A stretch of DNA of 64,000 nucleotides from Chloroflexi bacterium HGW-Chloroflexi-6 (GCA_002840685.1 PHBU01000003.1:186001-250000); one strand, 5' to 3'. Shown: positions 51,711 through 62,097, numbered from the stretch's first letter. Translations and numbers: made by a program. The notes: generated by a model not told the origin, from the letters alone.

Positions 51711-53657
51711 TTATGGGAGTGTATAGTTTATCGTGGTAGGACAACTACTGTTGTCGAAATTTATTGTTAAGCTGTATGCGCCTGATGTCAGGTTCTCATT
51801 GAAGATCATAACCAAAACTGCAGTGCTTCCCACGTTGATTTGTCGCGCGCCAGCAGGGTTGACGATGAAAGAGATGGGGGCGGCATTTGGTTCAGTAGCG
51901 AGGCCTGTCCAGATATTTGTTCCATCCAGGGTAATTGACTCTAGTTGTTGTGTGTCTACTGGCACATCTTGCCAGCTTGAGATGAAAGATGCTAAACGAA
52001 TGAAGTTTGCCGAATTACCATTGGTAATTTCAACAGACAGCAGGTTGTTAGAAATAGATATGTTTTGAATGGTAATTAGGGCGCAGTTTATGCCAGTTGG
52101 GGTAGGCGTGAACGTCGCGGTGTTCGTTGGTGTAAAGGTTGCTGTGGCTATTGGTGTGAAGGTGGCCGTGCCGGTGTTGGTGGGCGTAAAGGTATTTGTC
52201 GCCGTCGGCGTGAAGGTGGCGGTGTTAGTAGGCGTTAAAGTGCCCGTATTGGTTGGGGTGAAACTGTTTGTCGCCGTTGGTGTGAAGGTGGCCGTATTGG
52301 TTGAAGTTAAAGTGCCCGTATTGGTTGGCGTAAAGGTATGCGTGCTGGTGGGTGTGAATGTACGCGTGCTGGTGGGTGTATTGGTACGTGTGGCGGTCGG
52401 CGTGAAAGTACGCGTGCTGGTGGGTGTATTGGTACGGGTGGCGGTCGGCGTGAAAGTACGCGTGCTGGTGGGCGTATTGGTACGCGTAGCGGTCGGCGTA
52501 AAGGTTCGGGTGGGTGTGGGGGTCCGCGCGGGTGTCCGGCTTGGCGTGCGGGTAATGGTCGGGTTGGGTTTTTTTGTGGATGTGGCGGCAGCGCTGGTTG
52601 GGGCGGGCGGCAGCAGGGTTGCGCTGGGGAACGAGGTCAGGCTGGGCTGCGCAGTCGCTGTCTTTGCCTGGGTCGCGACGGGGGCTGTCGTCGGGTTTAG
52701 CTCGGAAACCAGCGTCGCTTCGATATCTTCTGCTGCGGTGGTCGGGATGGGGGTTAGGTCGCAATTTTGCCCGGTCATGGTGCAGGCCAGGGCCAAATCT
52801 TCCTCTGAGAGCGGAACCGGCTCGGAGGGCGGCCCGCTGGGGTCGAGACCGTTTTCGCCGCCCAGGGGAATCGAAACCTGCTCTCCTGCCCCAAAAACCT
52901 GTGATTGCCCATTGGCCGTGATTTGCGCCGAACCATCGTACAGGCTGACGTTCATTTCTCCGCCCACGTTGGCGGTGATGCTGGCTGTGCCCGTCAACAC
53001 GAGTTCAGAACCGTTGATATTGAAACGAGCCCCGACACCGTCAGGCATGCTGATTACCAATCCGTCGAATGGAACGGCATCACAAATCACCTGGCCGGTA
53101 TCGCTAAAGAAGTAAAAAGTTTGCAGGCCGGGTGCTTCCTTGTCAATGGTGGTGTTACCGAAAACCAAAAGCGTGACCGTTTGACCGGGAACGGAGCGAG
53201 GCAGGTTGGCTGTTACTTTGAAAATGGCGATGCCCCAGGCTTGTTTGGCCAGATCGAGTGGGGCCGCTGACAAACGGCGCAGGATGTCCACATCGATCAC
53301 ATCGCCGCGTTCTGAAAATTTTCCACTTGCACCCTCTGCCAGCTCGGCATCAACCGAAAAATTGCCGTAACACAACTGGTTCGTGCCGATATCTTTGCAG
53401 AATTTATCTGACTCACTCATGGCCTGTTCGACCAGTTTTTGGCAGGCTTCGTTATTTTGGGCCAGGGCAGTCGCGGTCAGGTTGGGATTTGCCTGGTCTC
53501 CCCATAATCCCGATTCCATGAACACCAGCAGCCATAAAGCAATACACACAATGCTCAATGCGAGAACAGACAGGGCAACAATCCGCAACAAAGGCGGGCG
53601 TTTCCCCTTCTCATTGACCAGGGTTGTGGCGCTTTCTGCTTCAGGCTGGGTGCTCAT
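51711..53657 (-). CDS. FecR-like surface protein with Thr/Pro-rich stalk
   Basis: The 648-residue protein has a short cytoplasmic start, one membrane helix (about 24-48), an extracytoplasmic region with a FecR-like part ([23 protein letters not shown] segments, [16 protein letters not shown]), a long Thr/Pro stalk (about 371-522, TFTPTAT/TNTPTST repeats) and a C-terminal beta-rich domain of about 120 residues. No sortase signal is seen at its end. Flanked by the FHA gene and the kinase gene (15 bases apart from the latter), it probably forms the outside-facing part of that signalling unit. FecR assignment is by pattern only. Confidence 0.75.
   Translation of the reverse strand: MSTQPEAESATTLVNEKGKRPPLLRIVALSVLALSIVCIALWLLVFMESGLWGDQANPNLTATALAQNNEACQKLVEQAMSESDKFCKDIGTNQLCYGNFSVDAELAEGASGKFSERGDVIDVDILRRLSAAPLDLAKQAWGIAIFKVTANLPRSVPGQTVTLLVFGNTTIDKEAPGLQTFYFFSDTGQVICDAVPFDGLVISMPDGVGARFNINGSELVLTGTASITANVGGEMNVSLYDGSAQITANGQSQVFGAGEQVSIPLGGENGLDPSGPPSEPVPLSEEDLALACTMTGQNCDLTPIPTTAAEDIEATLVSELNPTTAPVATQAKTATAQPSLTSFPSATLLPPAPTSAAATSTKKPNPTITRTPSRTPARTPTPTRTFTPTATRTNTPTSTRTFTPTATRTNTPTSTRTFTPTATRTNTPTSTRTFTPTSTHTFTPTNTGTLTSTNTATFTPTATNSFTPTNTGTLTPTNTATFTPTATNTFTPTNTGTATFTPIATATFTPTNTATFTPTPTGINCALITIQNISISNNLLSVEITNGNSANFIRLASFISSWQDVPVDTQQLESITLDGTNIWTGLATEPNAAPISFIVNPAGARQINVGSTAVLVMIFNENLTSGAYSLTINFDNSSCPTTINYTLP
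52090..52545. repeat. coding tandem repeats (48-bp units) of the Thr/Pro stalk
   Basis: Three near-identical 48-bp units begin at 52381, 52429 and 52477, each coding for 16 residues ([16 protein letters not shown] in the minus-strand protein). More degenerate 24-bp units extend to about 52090. Unit number is likely to vary between strains. Confidence 0.85.
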
Positions 53658-53673
53658 CGATGCTTTTTATGTT

Positions 53674-54192
53674 TTATTTCTGGCCGCCGAACAGGGCGAT
53701 AACGTACATTTTCCCCATCCGGATATTTGATCCGCTGGTTATGGGATAGAATTTGTTGGGCACAAGTTGCTCATCGTTTAGCCAGGTGCCGTTTGTGCTG
53801 TCCATGTCGCTGATCTCATAGCCGGCCTTTGTTTTTCGAACCAATACATGCAGCCGAGAAACACCCAATCCATAGGCGCCAAAAGGGGAAAGGTCAATAA
53901 TGGTTTCTTCAACATTTTCCACCAAGCGCCCCAGAACGAATTTGTCTTTCTTGACCACTGCAATTTCCTGCCCGCTTTCCTGTGACAGGATCACAATTCC
54001 ATCATCTGGAATTGTAGCGTTTTTCTGCAATTCATCGGTGTCGAAAAGTTGGGTTGAGCCTGCCATACGCTGGGTTGTGCGATGACCCGTGTTATGCGTC
54101 TGAAGCGGACTCTGACAATGGACACAGACTGTGGCGGTGGCTTCATTTTTTAACTTACAAACAGGGCAGAAGATTTCTGGCAAAGCGGTCAT
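53674..54192 (-). CDS. zinc-ribbon FHA-domain protein
   Basis: The 172-residue protein has a four-cysteine zinc ribbon (FCPVCK and VCVHCQ), a Thr-rich linker (TTQRMAGSTQLFDTDEL) and an FHA domain (FVLGRLVENVEETIID, GLGVSRLHVLV, SDMDSTNGTWLND). FHA domains read phosphothreonine; the linker threonines are plausible kinase sites as in GarA-like switches. First gene of the FHA/FecR-like/kinase operon. Confidence 0.92.
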   Translation of the reverse strand: MTALPEIFCPVCKLKNEATATVCVHCQSPLQTHNTGHRTTQRMAGSTQLFDTDELQKNATIPDDGIVILSQESGQEIAVVKKDKFVLGRLVENVEETIIDLSPFGAYGLGVSRLHVLVRKTKAGYEISDMDSTNGTWLNDEQLVPNKFYPITSGSNIRMGKMYVIALFGGQK

Positions 54193-54337
54193 TGTCCCTC
54201 TTTCTTATTTCCGGGTGGACAGGGTTTTATAAGATCTCTTAAATCATACAACTAAAACTGAATTTATACAATTCAAAACCGTGTATTGACGTGTTTTTTC
54301 TATTTTCTATTTTACATCCATGTGCTATGATTTAACC

Positions 54338-54787
54338 ATGTTCCCACGCCGCAGGTTGTTGTATTTTCTCTTGCTGAATATCTTGCTCTCTGCCTGCGTT
54401 ACACTCTCGATTCTGTACTTTTACGAGAATGCTTACCGTCCGGCGACGCTCCCCCAACCTGTCATCGCAGAAACCACTTCCAGCTTTGAGATCGCGGCTG
54501 TTGTCGGGGCGGGACTGACCGACAGCGAAACGATCCTGATCCGCAATACCGGACAGGCTACCGCGGATCTGAACGGCTGGCAGATCCGTGATTCTGACAG
54601 CAACTCCTATACCTTTGGTGCGGTAAGCCTGCCCGCCAATGCCGCCATCCAACTGCGCACCGCTCCGGGGAAAGATACGGTCATCGATCTGTACTGGGGA
54701 TTGTCCTCCTCGGTCTGGTCTTCGGGCGAGGCCGCCAGCCTGCTCGACCCGGATGGGAACGTGCGTTCGGTCTATAAAGTGCCGTGA
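54338..54787 (+). CDS. lamin-tail-domain protein with membrane anchor
   Basis: The 149-residue protein has one N-terminal hydrophobic segment (LLYFLLLNILLSACVTLSIL; a Cys follows but without a clear lipobox) and a lamin tail domain: VVGAGLTDSETILIRNTGQA, LNGWQIRDSDSNSYTFG, LPANAAIQLRTAPG and DLYWGLSSSVWSSGEAA. LTD domains in bacteria are surface-linked adhesion or structure modules. Start is uncertain: ATG 54338 (chosen) or 54320. It precedes dnaX by 46 bases. Confidence 0.78.
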   Translation: MFPRRRLLYFLLLNILLSACVTLSILYFYENAYRPATLPQPVIAETTSSFEIAAVVGAGLTDSETILIRNTGQATADLNGWQIRDSDSNSYTFGAVSLPANAAIQLRTAPGKDTVIDLYWGLSSSVWSSGEAASLLDPDGNVRSVYKVP

Positions 54788-54833
54788 TTTTTCATCTTTT
54801 TATTGTCAATCAAACCATGAAATCGAAAAGCCA

Positions 54834-56447
54834 ATGACCCAAGCCCTGTACCGCAAATGGCGACCCCTCGCCTGGGACGAAGTTGTCTCGCAAGAACACG
54901 TCATCCAAACGCTCAAAAACGCCGTGACCGGTGAACGCGTCGCGCATGCTTACCTGTTCAGCGGCCCGCGCGGAACAGGCAAAACCACCGCCGCGCGCCT
55001 GCTGGCCAAGGCTGTCAACTGCCTTCATGAAGATAAGTCTAAGCGCCCCTGCAACGAGTGCGCCCACTGTCTGGCGGTTAACGAAAACCGCTTTATGGAT
55101 CTGATCGAGATCGATGCGGCCTCCAATACTTCGGTCGAAGATGTGCGCGACCTGCGCGACAAGATCAATTTCTCGCCATCGCAGGGCACGTACAAAGTCT
55201 ATATCATCGATGAAGTTCACATGCTCTCGACGGCGGCTTTCAATGCCCTGCTCAAGACCCTCGAGGAACCGCCGCCGCATGCCATTTTCATCCTGGCTAC
55301 GACCGAGATCCACAAGATCCCGGCCACGGTGCTTTCACGCTGCCAGCGCCACGAGTTCCGGCGTTTTCCGTTGAGTGAGATCACCCGCCGCCTGGAATTA
55401 ATCTGCAAGGAAGAAAAACTCAAGGCCGATCCCGATGCCCTGACCATGATCGCCCGTCAGTCGGCGGGCGGTATGCGCGATGCCATTTCACTGCTCGATC
55501 AGTTGGCCTCGACCGGCGACCACATCACCCTTGAACTGGCCCAAACCGTGCTCGGGACCGCTGCCAGCCAATCGGTGATCGGTCTGGTGCAGGCGGTCAT
55601 TGCCAAGGAACCGGCCCACGGCCTCGAAGAGATCCACCGCGCGCTGGACGGTGGCGCAGACGCGCGCGCCCTGGCGCGCCAGGTGGTCGAATATTTGCGC
55701 GGGCTGATGCTGATCCAGCTTGGCAATGGCGACCAGGTCGAAGCCACTGCCGACAGCCGCAAGCAGATGACCGAGCATGCCAGGTCTTTGCCGACAACCG
55801 AAGTGTTGCGCATGATGCGCTTCTTTAACTCGGCCGCCACTGATACGCGCGGCGGCTGGCAGCCTTCGCTCGGCCTCGAACTGGCTTTTGCCGAAATGCT
55901 CGAAACACCCCAACCTGTGCAAGTGGTGACGGTTGCGCAAAGCGTTCCCGAGCGGAAACCGGAAGCGGCCTCTGCGCCCCGGCCCGAAGCCGCACCCCGG
56001 CGCGTTGCCCCGCCCCCGGCCAGCCCGGCGCGCAGCGTGCCACCCGCCAGCCTGCATCCGGCTCCGGAGAGCGAATCCAGGCCCGCGGCTGAGTCCGCCC
56101 CGCCTGTTGTCCCGTTACAGAAAATTGTCTCGTCCTGGAAGCAGATCTCCAGCGTGATTAAATCCCAAAATCCGACTCTTTCGGGGCTGATCAATTCAAG
56201 CAAACCGATCGAAGTCAACGGTAGTGTGGTCATATTGGCTTTTACCAGCGAGATTTTGCTCGATAAGTTCAACAAACCTGAGCACACCCAGTTGACCGAG
56301 CAGGCGATTTCGCAAACGATGGGCCTTGCGCTGACGGTTCAGCCGGTGGTGGCGGGGGGCAAGAATGCCCTGCCTGCCAACGTCAAACCCGACAGCATGG
56401 TGGCGGCCGCCCTGCAAAGCGGCGGGGAAATTGTGGATATTCAATAA
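54834..56447 (+). CDS. dnaX: DNA polymerase III subunit gamma/tau
   Basis: The 537-residue clamp-loader ATPase starts MTQALYRKWRPLAWDEVVSQ and has Walker A GPRGTGKTT, a four-cysteine zinc module (NCL..PCNECAHC), Walker B IIDEVHML, ATTEIHKIPATVLSRCQRHEF (sensor I and SRC motif), and a tau-like C-terminal part after a Pro/Ala-rich linker (about 360-430). It drives loading of the sliding clamp. An upstream in-frame extension overlaps the lamin-tail gene and is rejected. No strong ribosome site precedes the ATG. No obvious frameshift signal for a gamma form was seen. Confidence 0.95.
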   Translation: MTQALYRKWRPLAWDEVVSQEHVIQTLKNAVTGERVAHAYLFSGPRGTGKTTAARLLAKAVNCLHEDKSKRPCNECAHCLAVNENRFMDLIEIDAASNTSVEDVRDLRDKINFSPSQGTYKVYIIDEVHMLSTAAFNALLKTLEEPPPHAIFILATTEIHKIPATVLSRCQRHEFRRFPLSEITRRLELICKEEKLKADPDALTMIARQSAGGMRDAISLLDQLASTGDHITLELAQTVLGTAASQSVIGLVQAVIAKEPAHGLEEIHRALDGGADARALARQVVEYLRGLMLIQLGNGDQVEATADSRKQMTEHARSLPTTEVLRMMRFFNSAATDTRGGWQPSLGLELAFAEMLETPQPVQVVTVAQSVPERKPEAASAPRPEAAPRRVAPPPASPARSVPPASLHPAPESESRPAAESAPPVVPLQKIVSSWKQISSVIKSQNPTLSGLINSSKPIEVNGSVVILAFTSEILLDKFNKPEHTQLTEQAISQTMGLALTVQPVVAGGKNALPANVKPDSMVAAALQSGGEIVDIQ

Positions 56448-56550
56448 AATACATCCCGGTCAATGTGATCTGGAGATCCATTGGGGTGAGTCGTAAGTGG
56501 TTCGCTTGGGGTTTCAATGAGAAAGATTTATACGCGCGAGGAAAGACAGC

Positions 56551-59500
56551 ATGCAATTTGAATTTTCGCCTTTTGTGGTGCCGTTGGTTTTTTGTGCCCT
56601 GATCTCGATCTTCGTTGCCATTTATACCTGGGGCAAGCGTTCAAACCAGAGCGCAATTGCTTTGTCTGTGCTTGCCCTGGTGATTGCCGAGTGGTGCATT
56701 GGCTATGCACTCGAAATTGCAGCTGTGGACCTGGCTGGTAAGTTTCTCTGGGGCAAACTGCAATATATCGGGATCGCCACAGTCCCGTTGTTCTGGCTGA
56801 TTTTTGCCTACAATCATGCCAACCCTGGCAAGCGCCTGTCGTACCCTCGGATGTTGGCGCTGGCGGCGATCCCATTCGTTACGATCGTGTTGGCGTTGAC
56901 GATGGAGTGGCATAAATTGATCTGGGACGGGGTCGAGATTGCGCGCAGCGGAAGTCTTTCCACGCTCGGGGTTATTTCGCGTGGGTGGTGGTTCTACATC
57001 CATTTTGCCTATTCGTATTTGCTGTTGCTGGCCGGCACCGTCATCATCTCGCTTTGGCTGCGGCGGGTGCAGGGTTTATACCGGGGGCAGGCCGCCATCC
57101 TGATCCTTTCCCTGGTTTTAGCCTGGGCCGGGAATATTCTGTATTTCATGGGAGTCAACCCAGACCCGACGCCGTTTACTTTTACGCTCACTGTGCTTGG
57201 GCTGCTATGGGCAATTTTTGGTTATAGGTTGGTTGACATCGCCCCGGTGGCGCGCGACCTGGTTGTCGATGGGATGCGCGATGGGATGATGGTGCTCGAT
57301 ATGCGTGGCAGGGTGGCTGATATCAACCCGGCCGCAGCGCACATGATCGGCTTGCCGGTTGGCGAGGTGCTTGGCCAACCGGTTGGCGATGTGTTGGCGC
57401 CCTGGCCGCATTTGCTGGAGCGTTTCCGCGGCTCGATGGATGCGAATGATGAGATCACTATCGGCCAGGGCGAGGCCGCGCGCCACTACGAAGTTCGCAT
57501 CTCTGCGCTTTCAGACCAGCGCGGGAATGCCCTGGGCCGTTTGGTCTCTGTCCGCGACCTGGATCAATCGGCGCTACATCCGCATTATGCTTTTCGCGAG
57601 CCGTCGACAAAGCCGATGATTAAAGATGACGTACCTGCGCAGCCTGTGCAGGATACGGCCTCCAGCCCAATTTTGGGCTGGTTGAAAAACTTTATTTCCC
57701 CGCCCATGCTTAGCCAATCCCTCATGCCCGATGATCTGAACCCGTCCTGGGCGCAGACGATTGAACGGGCTGTCACGGTTTGCGCGCGATTGATCATGGT
57801 TTTTGGTTCGATCACTGGCTGGGTTGTTCTTTCCGATTTGAATTTACAGAACAATATCGGGTATGCCGCAGCGATCTTGCTGTTCCTTGCCGTTACCTAT
57901 TTTCTGGCGTTGTCGCGGACCGCGCCATTTCGCATCCGAGTTGGGCTCTTCGTTTTTCTTGTATACACAATGGCTTTGGCCGAAATGCTGAAGTATGGTT
58001 TTTCAGCGGATGTTTTTTTATACTTTATGGCTTTGATCGTTCTGGCGCACATGCTGCTTAATGTGCGCGGTGGTTTTTGGATGTTGGCCTTGGCGGTCAC
58101 CACCATGATTGTCTTTGCCTGGTCTGTATTATCGGGAGTGTTTGTGCCCACCGAAGTAGCAAAAACGACCGGGATTGTTTTTCCTGTAGATATGGCTTCG
58201 GCAACAACCAGCATTCTGGTTTATCTATTTAGCTCGCTGACCATGATGACTGTAGTTAATATGTTTATCGTTAATCTCAACCAGGCCTGGCAAAAAGAAT
58301 CCCAGGCGCTCAATCTTGTGCAACAGGAGCGCGACCTGCTTGAATTGCGTGTCAGGCAGCGCACATCTGACCTGGCGGAAGCGCGTGACCTGGCGGTGCA
58401 AAGCAGCAACGAATTGCGCAAGTATTTTCTGGCCATTGAACAAAGTGGTAATACGATTGTAATCACTGACACAAAGGGGAATATCGAATACGCCAACCCT
58501 GGTTTTGAGCAGGTGACAGGGTTTAGCTTGGCTGAATCAATGGGCAAAAATTTGCGCCTTTTAAAATCAGGAACGCAGTCGGCAGAGTTTTATGCCGAAA
58601 TGTGGGGAACCATTACGGCAGGCAAAATTTGGCGCGGCGAACTGCATAATAAACGCAAAGACGGCTCCCTGTTTTGGGAATCGGCCACGATCGCGCCTGT
58701 ACATAATCAAGACGGGGTCATTACCAATTATGTCGCCGTCAAGGAAGATATTACTGTCCAAAAAGAACTGCGTGAGCAGCTTGAACGCCAAAATGAATAC
58801 CTGGCGGCCTTGCAAAATATTACTCTGGAGTTGCTCAACCGGCGCAGCCTGGATGATTTGCTGAATGCGGCGGTCGAACGCGCCTGCGCGTTGATGGATG
58901 TTTCATTGGGCCTGATCGCCTTGCGAGACGATACGGAAAACGGCGCTTTTATTTTTCGGGCTACAACCCGCGCGCAGGCTCATTCGCTTGGCAAGCCTGT
59001 TGTCGCTCAGCAAATGAGATACACAGCCAGGGCGATTGAAACCGGTGCGCCTGTAATTGTGGATGACTACTCTGCCGTTGGGAAGCCCTACAAGGTGACG
59101 AATGGTGGTTATCTGCACGCCACGGCAGACTTCCCCATCATTGCCAGAGGAGAAGTGGTCGGTGTTTTGGCGCTTGGCCGTACAAAGGAGAATTATCCCT
59201 TTACCCCCTCTCAAATTGAAACTGGAACCTTGTTCTCGCAAATGGTGGCCCTGGTGCTCGACAATGCCAATCTGTATGATTCGGCCCTCAAAGAGATTGA
59301 ACAGCGCAAGCAAGCCGAAGAACGTAACCTGCGTTTTGTTGAAGATATGAAATCGCTGCAAGAAATCTATCTTGAACTCAGCCATCTACAGGAAAGCGAC
59401 CAGCTTTACATCCAGATGATAGAGTTTGCCCAACGTCGATTGGGCCTGGACCGGGTGGGCTTGTTCCTGCTTGATGAAGCGAGCAATTCGATCGTTGGCA

Positions 59501-60936
59501 CATATGGCGTGAGTCCCGATGGGCAGGTGCGCGATGAACGCTATTATCGGGAAGAAGTCACTCCGGGCCACTGGACATTGGAAATTGTCAATTCACCCAA
59601 ACACACTAAATTGTGGGAAAATGCGCCTCTTTTTGATAACAGTGGTGAGGTTGGGACAGGCTGGAAGGTCGCTTCAACACTTTGGAACGGGCAAAAAGCG
59701 ATCGGCTATTTGATCTGCGATACCTTGATCACCCAACGCCCTCCGCGCACCTATGAAGGTGAATTGATTTCACTGCTGGGCAGCACGTTTGGCCACCTGG
59801 TTGAACGTAACCGGAATCAGATCCTTTTGCAGGAAAGTGAAGCCCGCTTCAGGCAAATTGTTGAGAATGCCAGCGATGTTATCTATCGCGCGGATATTGA
59901 AGGGCGCTTTACTTACCTCAACCCAACCGCTTTGAACATAATGGGATTCAAGAGCGAGGCGGATGTTTTGGGCAGGAGCTACCTGGAATTGGTCAAGCCT
60001 GAATGGAGAGCCAAGCTTAAGAGATTCTACCTGCGCCAGTTTTTGAAAGGCGAAGAGAGCAGCTACTATGAGTTTGAGAGCTTCTCTCAGGATGGGCGCG
60101 AAACCTGGATTGGACAAAATGTTCAAATAATCAGAGAAAACGAGAAGGTTGTTGGCTTCCAGGCTGTTGCGCGCGACATTACCAGCCTCAAACAAGCCCA
60201 GGAATCCCTGGCTCTGGCCCGCGACCAGGCTTTGGATGCCAGCCGCTTTAAGAGTCAGCTGCTTGCAAAAGTCAGTCACGAACTACGCACGCCGCTGGGT
60301 GCGGTCTTTGGTTACGCAGAGCTTCTTCAAAGACACCTGTTTGGGCCGCTTAACGAAGAACAGCAAGACGCCGCTGATAATATCGTTGAAAGCGCCAACT
60401 ATCTCAACACCATGATCAGTGAACTGCTTGACCAGGCCCAGATCGAAGCCCGTTCTGTTCAATTGCGCATTCTGCCATTCTCCCCTGTCGAACTGGTGGA
60501 ACGCGTTGTTGGCACACTGGGCATCCTGGCTGAGAAGAAGGGGCTGGTTCTCTCCCATTCCATTTCGCCAGATGTGCCTGAAAGCCTGTTTGGTGATTTC
60601 AAGCGTTTGCAACAAATCCTGATAAACTTGACCGGTAACGCAATCAAATTTACAATCACCGGGCAGGTTCAGATCGAACTGTTGCGGCCCGACGCAACCC
60701 ATTGGGCTATGCGAGTTTCAGACACCGGGGCTGGCATCCCTAAAGATGCGCAAGTCTATATTTTTGAGCCTTTCCGCCAGGTGGACAATGCAATTACCCA
60801 TTACAATCGCGGTACGGGATTGGGGTTGTCCATTACCAAACAACTGGTTGAGTTGATGGGCGGTCATATTAAAATTGAAAGTGAAGTGGAAAAAGGCAGT
60901 ATTTTTACGATTACGCTGCCAATTGAGCAGCACTAA
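56551..60936 (+). CDS. multi-sensor membrane histidine kinase (7TM-PAS-TM-PAS-GAF-GAF-PAS)
   Basis: The 1461-residue kinase has a 7TM sensor (about 1-225, histidine-kinase N-terminal 7TM type), PAS 1 (about 240-345), a second block of membrane helices (about 405-575), a coiled coil, PAS 2 (YFLAIEQSGNTIVITDTKGN), two GAF domains (about 760-920 and 935-1090), PAS 3 (FRQIVENASDVIYRADIEG), HisKA with H1243 (KVSHELRTPLG) and a HATPase (NLTGNAIKF, DTGAGIP, GTGLGLSITKQL). Two membrane blocks in one kinase are uncommon. Its partners are the two receiver-only proteins that follow (14-base gap). It separates dnaX from ybaB-recR. Confidence 0.93.
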   Translation: MQFEFSPFVVPLVFCALISIFVAIYTWGKRSNQSAIALSVLALVIAEWCIGYALEIAAVDLAGKFLWGKLQYIGIATVPLFWLIFAYNHANPGKRLSYPRMLALAAIPFVTIVLALTMEWHKLIWDGVEIARSGSLSTLGVISRGWWFYIHFAYSYLLLLAGTVIISLWLRRVQGLYRGQAAILILSLVLAWAGNILYFMGVNPDPTPFTFTLTVLGLLWAIFGYRLVDIAPVARDLVVDGMRDGMMVLDMRGRVADINPAAAHMIGLPVGEVLGQPVGDVLAPWPHLLERFRGSMDANDEITIGQGEAARHYEVRISALSDQRGNALGRLVSVRDLDQSALHPHYAFREPSTKPMIKDDVPAQPVQDTASSPILGWLKNFISPPMLSQSLMPDDLNPSWAQTIERAVTVCARLIMVFGSITGWVVLSDLNLQNNIGYAAAILLFLAVTYFLALSRTAPFRIRVGLFVFLVYTMALAEMLKYGFSADVFLYFMALIVLAHMLLNVRGGFWMLALAVTTMIVFAWSVLSGVFVPTEVAKTTGIVFPVDMASATTSILVYLFSSLTMMTVVNMFIVNLNQAWQKESQALNLVQQERDLLELRVRQRTSDLAEARDLAVQSSNELRKYFLAIEQSGNTIVITDTKGNIEYANPGFEQVTGFSLAESMGKNLRLLKSGTQSAEFYAEMWGTITAGKIWRGELHNKRKDGSLFWESATIAPVHNQDGVITNYVAVKEDITVQKELREQLERQNEYLAALQNITLELLNRRSLDDLLNAAVERACALMDVSLGLIALRDDTENGAFIFRATTRAQAHSLGKPVVAQQMRYTARAIETGAPVIVDDYSAVGKPYKVTNGGYLHATADFPIIARGEVVGVLALGRTKENYPFTPSQIETGTLFSQMVALVLDNANLYDSALKEIEQRKQAEERNLRFVEDMKSLQEIYLELSHLQESDQLYIQMIEFAQRRLGLDRVGLFLLDEASNSIVGTYGVSPDGQVRDERYYREEVTPGHWTLEIVNSPKHTKLWENAPLFDNSGEVGTGWKVASTLWNGQKAIGYLICDTLITQRPPRTYEGELISLLGSTFGHLVERNRNQILLQESEARFRQIVENASDVIYRADIEGRFTYLNPTALNIMGFKSEADVLGRSYLELVKPEWRAKLKRFYLRQFLKGEESSYYEFESFSQDGRETWIGQNVQIIRENEKVVGFQAVARDITSLKQAQESLALARDQALDASRFKSQLLAKVSHELRTPLGAVFGYAELLQRHLFGPLNEEQQDAADNIVESANYLNTMISELLDQAQIEARSVQLRILPFSPVELVERVVGTLGILAEKKGLVLSHSISPDVPESLFGDFKRLQQILINLTGNAIKFTITGQVQIELLRPDATHWAMRVSDTGAGIPKDAQVYIFEPFRQVDNAITHYNRGTGLGLSITKQLVELMGGHIKIESEVEKGSIFTITLPIEQH

Positions 60937-60950
60937 TTGGGAAAAATGAT

Positions 60951-61331
60951 ATGTCTACACCTTTTGCTTTGATCATTGAAGATGACCCTAAATTGGGTTC
61001 GATTTTTTCAACCGCCCTGGGCGCAATTGGCTTTGAAACAAACCTGGACCCGGACGGCAGCCATTACAAAGAGTTGATTGAAGCCAGGCTGCCAGATATC
61101 ATCTTGCTCGATTTTCATCTGCCCTTTGCTTCGGGCGCGGAAATCCTCAGCTTGCTCCGCTCTGACGAACGCTGGCGCAGCATCCCTGTGGTTTTGATGA
61201 CCGCTGATTTTGCCAAGGCCAGATCCCTTGAAAATCAGGTGGATATGGTGTTAATCAAGCCCATCGGTGTTTCCCGTATTCAGGAAGCTGCCAGGAAAAT
61301 TATTTCAACAAAGGATTTCGATAGGGCATGA
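60951..61331 (+). CDS. receiver-only response regulator
   Basis: The 126-residue protein is a lone receiver domain: acidic pair E10/D11/D12, phospho-acceptor D54 (LLDFHLPF), Thr in LMTADF and Lys in LIKPIG. It has no output domain, so it acts through protein contact or as a phosphate relay. It overlaps the next receiver gene by ATGA (61328-61331) and follows the kinase by 14 bases. Confidence 0.92.
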   Translation: MSTPFALIIEDDPKLGSIFSTALGAIGFETNLDPDGSHYKELIEARLPDIILLDFHLPFASGAEILSLLRSDERWRSIPVVLMTADFAKARSLENQVDMVLIKPIGVSRIQEAARKIISTKDFDRA

Positions 61332-61690
61332 GCGAACCAATAGCTTTTGTTGTCGAAGATGATCCGCAGCTTAACCATGTGTTTGGATTGGCGCTTAAGG
61401 CCGATTTTGAAATCCATTCTGCTATGGATGGGGCTCAAGCCATCGAACAACTGGACCACTTAAGTCCGGCCTTGGTTGTGTTGGATATGAACCTGCCCGG
61501 AGCATCGGGTGGTGAAGTTTTGGCTTACATCCGCGCCCAGAAACGCCTGGCACATACGCGGGTCATCCTGGCCACTGCCGATGCGCTCCAGGCAGACTTG
61601 TTGCAACATTCCGCCGACCTGGTTTTGCTGAAACCGGTCAGCCCGGTTCAACTGCGCGAACTGGCCTCGCGCATCAAGAAAAGTAATTGA
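61328..61690 (+). CDS. receiver-only response regulator
   Basis: The 120-residue lone receiver has E10/D11/D12, D53 (VLDMNLPG), a Thr in LATADALQ and Lys in LLKPVSP. It is coupled to the preceding receiver gene by an ATGA overlap. Two tandem receivers without outputs after a giant kinase suggest a branched phosphorelay. A gap of 22 bases leads to ybaB. Confidence 0.92.
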   Translation: MSEPIAFVVEDDPQLNHVFGLALKADFEIHSAMDGAQAIEQLDHLSPALVVLDMNLPGASGGEVLAYIRAQKRLAHTRVILATADALQADLLQHSADLVLLKPVSPVQLRELASRIKKSN

Positions 61691-61712
61691 AAATTTACAG
61701 GAGAATTTAAAA

Positions 61713-62042
61713 ATGGCAAAAGGATTCAACAAAATGCCCGGTATGGGCGGTGGAAACCCGATGATGGCGCAACTGCAAAAGATCCAGCGCCAGATGGAAG
61801 AAGCCCAGGAAAAACTGGCCGTGGAAACTGTAACTGCCACGGCTGGCGGCGGCGCGATTAAAGTGACCATGACCGGCGACCAAAAATGTGCCGGAGTCGA
61901 GATCGACCCGGATTTCCTGAAAGATGCCGATGCCGAGATGCTGAACGACATGGTGTTGACAGCTGTCAACCTGGCCCTCGACAAATCCCGCGAACGTCAG
62001 CAGGAAATGATGGGCCCGCTGGCTGGCGGGCTACCCTTCTAA
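61713..62042 (+). CDS. ybaB: YbaB/EbfC nucleoid-associated protein
   Basis: The 109-residue protein shows the YbaB pattern: a Gly/Met-rich start (MAKGFNKMPGMGGGNPMMAQ), a coiled helix (QKIQRQMEEAQEKLAVE), the beta-sheet core (ATAGGGAIKVTMTGDQKC) and a C-terminal helix. It binds DNA as a dimer and is normally between dnaX and recR. Here the kinase and receivers come between dnaX and it. AGGAG precedes its start. Confidence 0.94.
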   Translation: MAKGFNKMPGMGGGNPMMAQLQKIQRQMEEAQEKLAVETVTATAGGGAIKVTMTGDQKCAGVEIDPDFLKDADAEMLNDMVLTAVNLALDKSRERQQEMMGPLAGGLPF

Positions 62043-62097
62043 CCTATGGCAGCAGGGGCGAAGCATTGCTTCGCCCCTGCTTTGCCCTTACAAAAAT

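Noticed and set aside
52381..52524. Regular 48-bp repeats resembling a CRISPR array
   Set aside because: No unique spacers, repeats are contiguous and code for the stalk in frame; no cas genes nearby.
52069..53115. 348-codon Val/Gly-rich frame on the plus strand
   Set aside because: It is the complement of the Thr/Pro stalk repeats; repeated codons keep several frames open.
51711..53657. FecR-like stalk protein as the sortase substrate
   Set aside because: Its C-terminus ([12 protein letters not shown]) has no LPxTG-like motif followed by a hydrophobic helix and basic tail.
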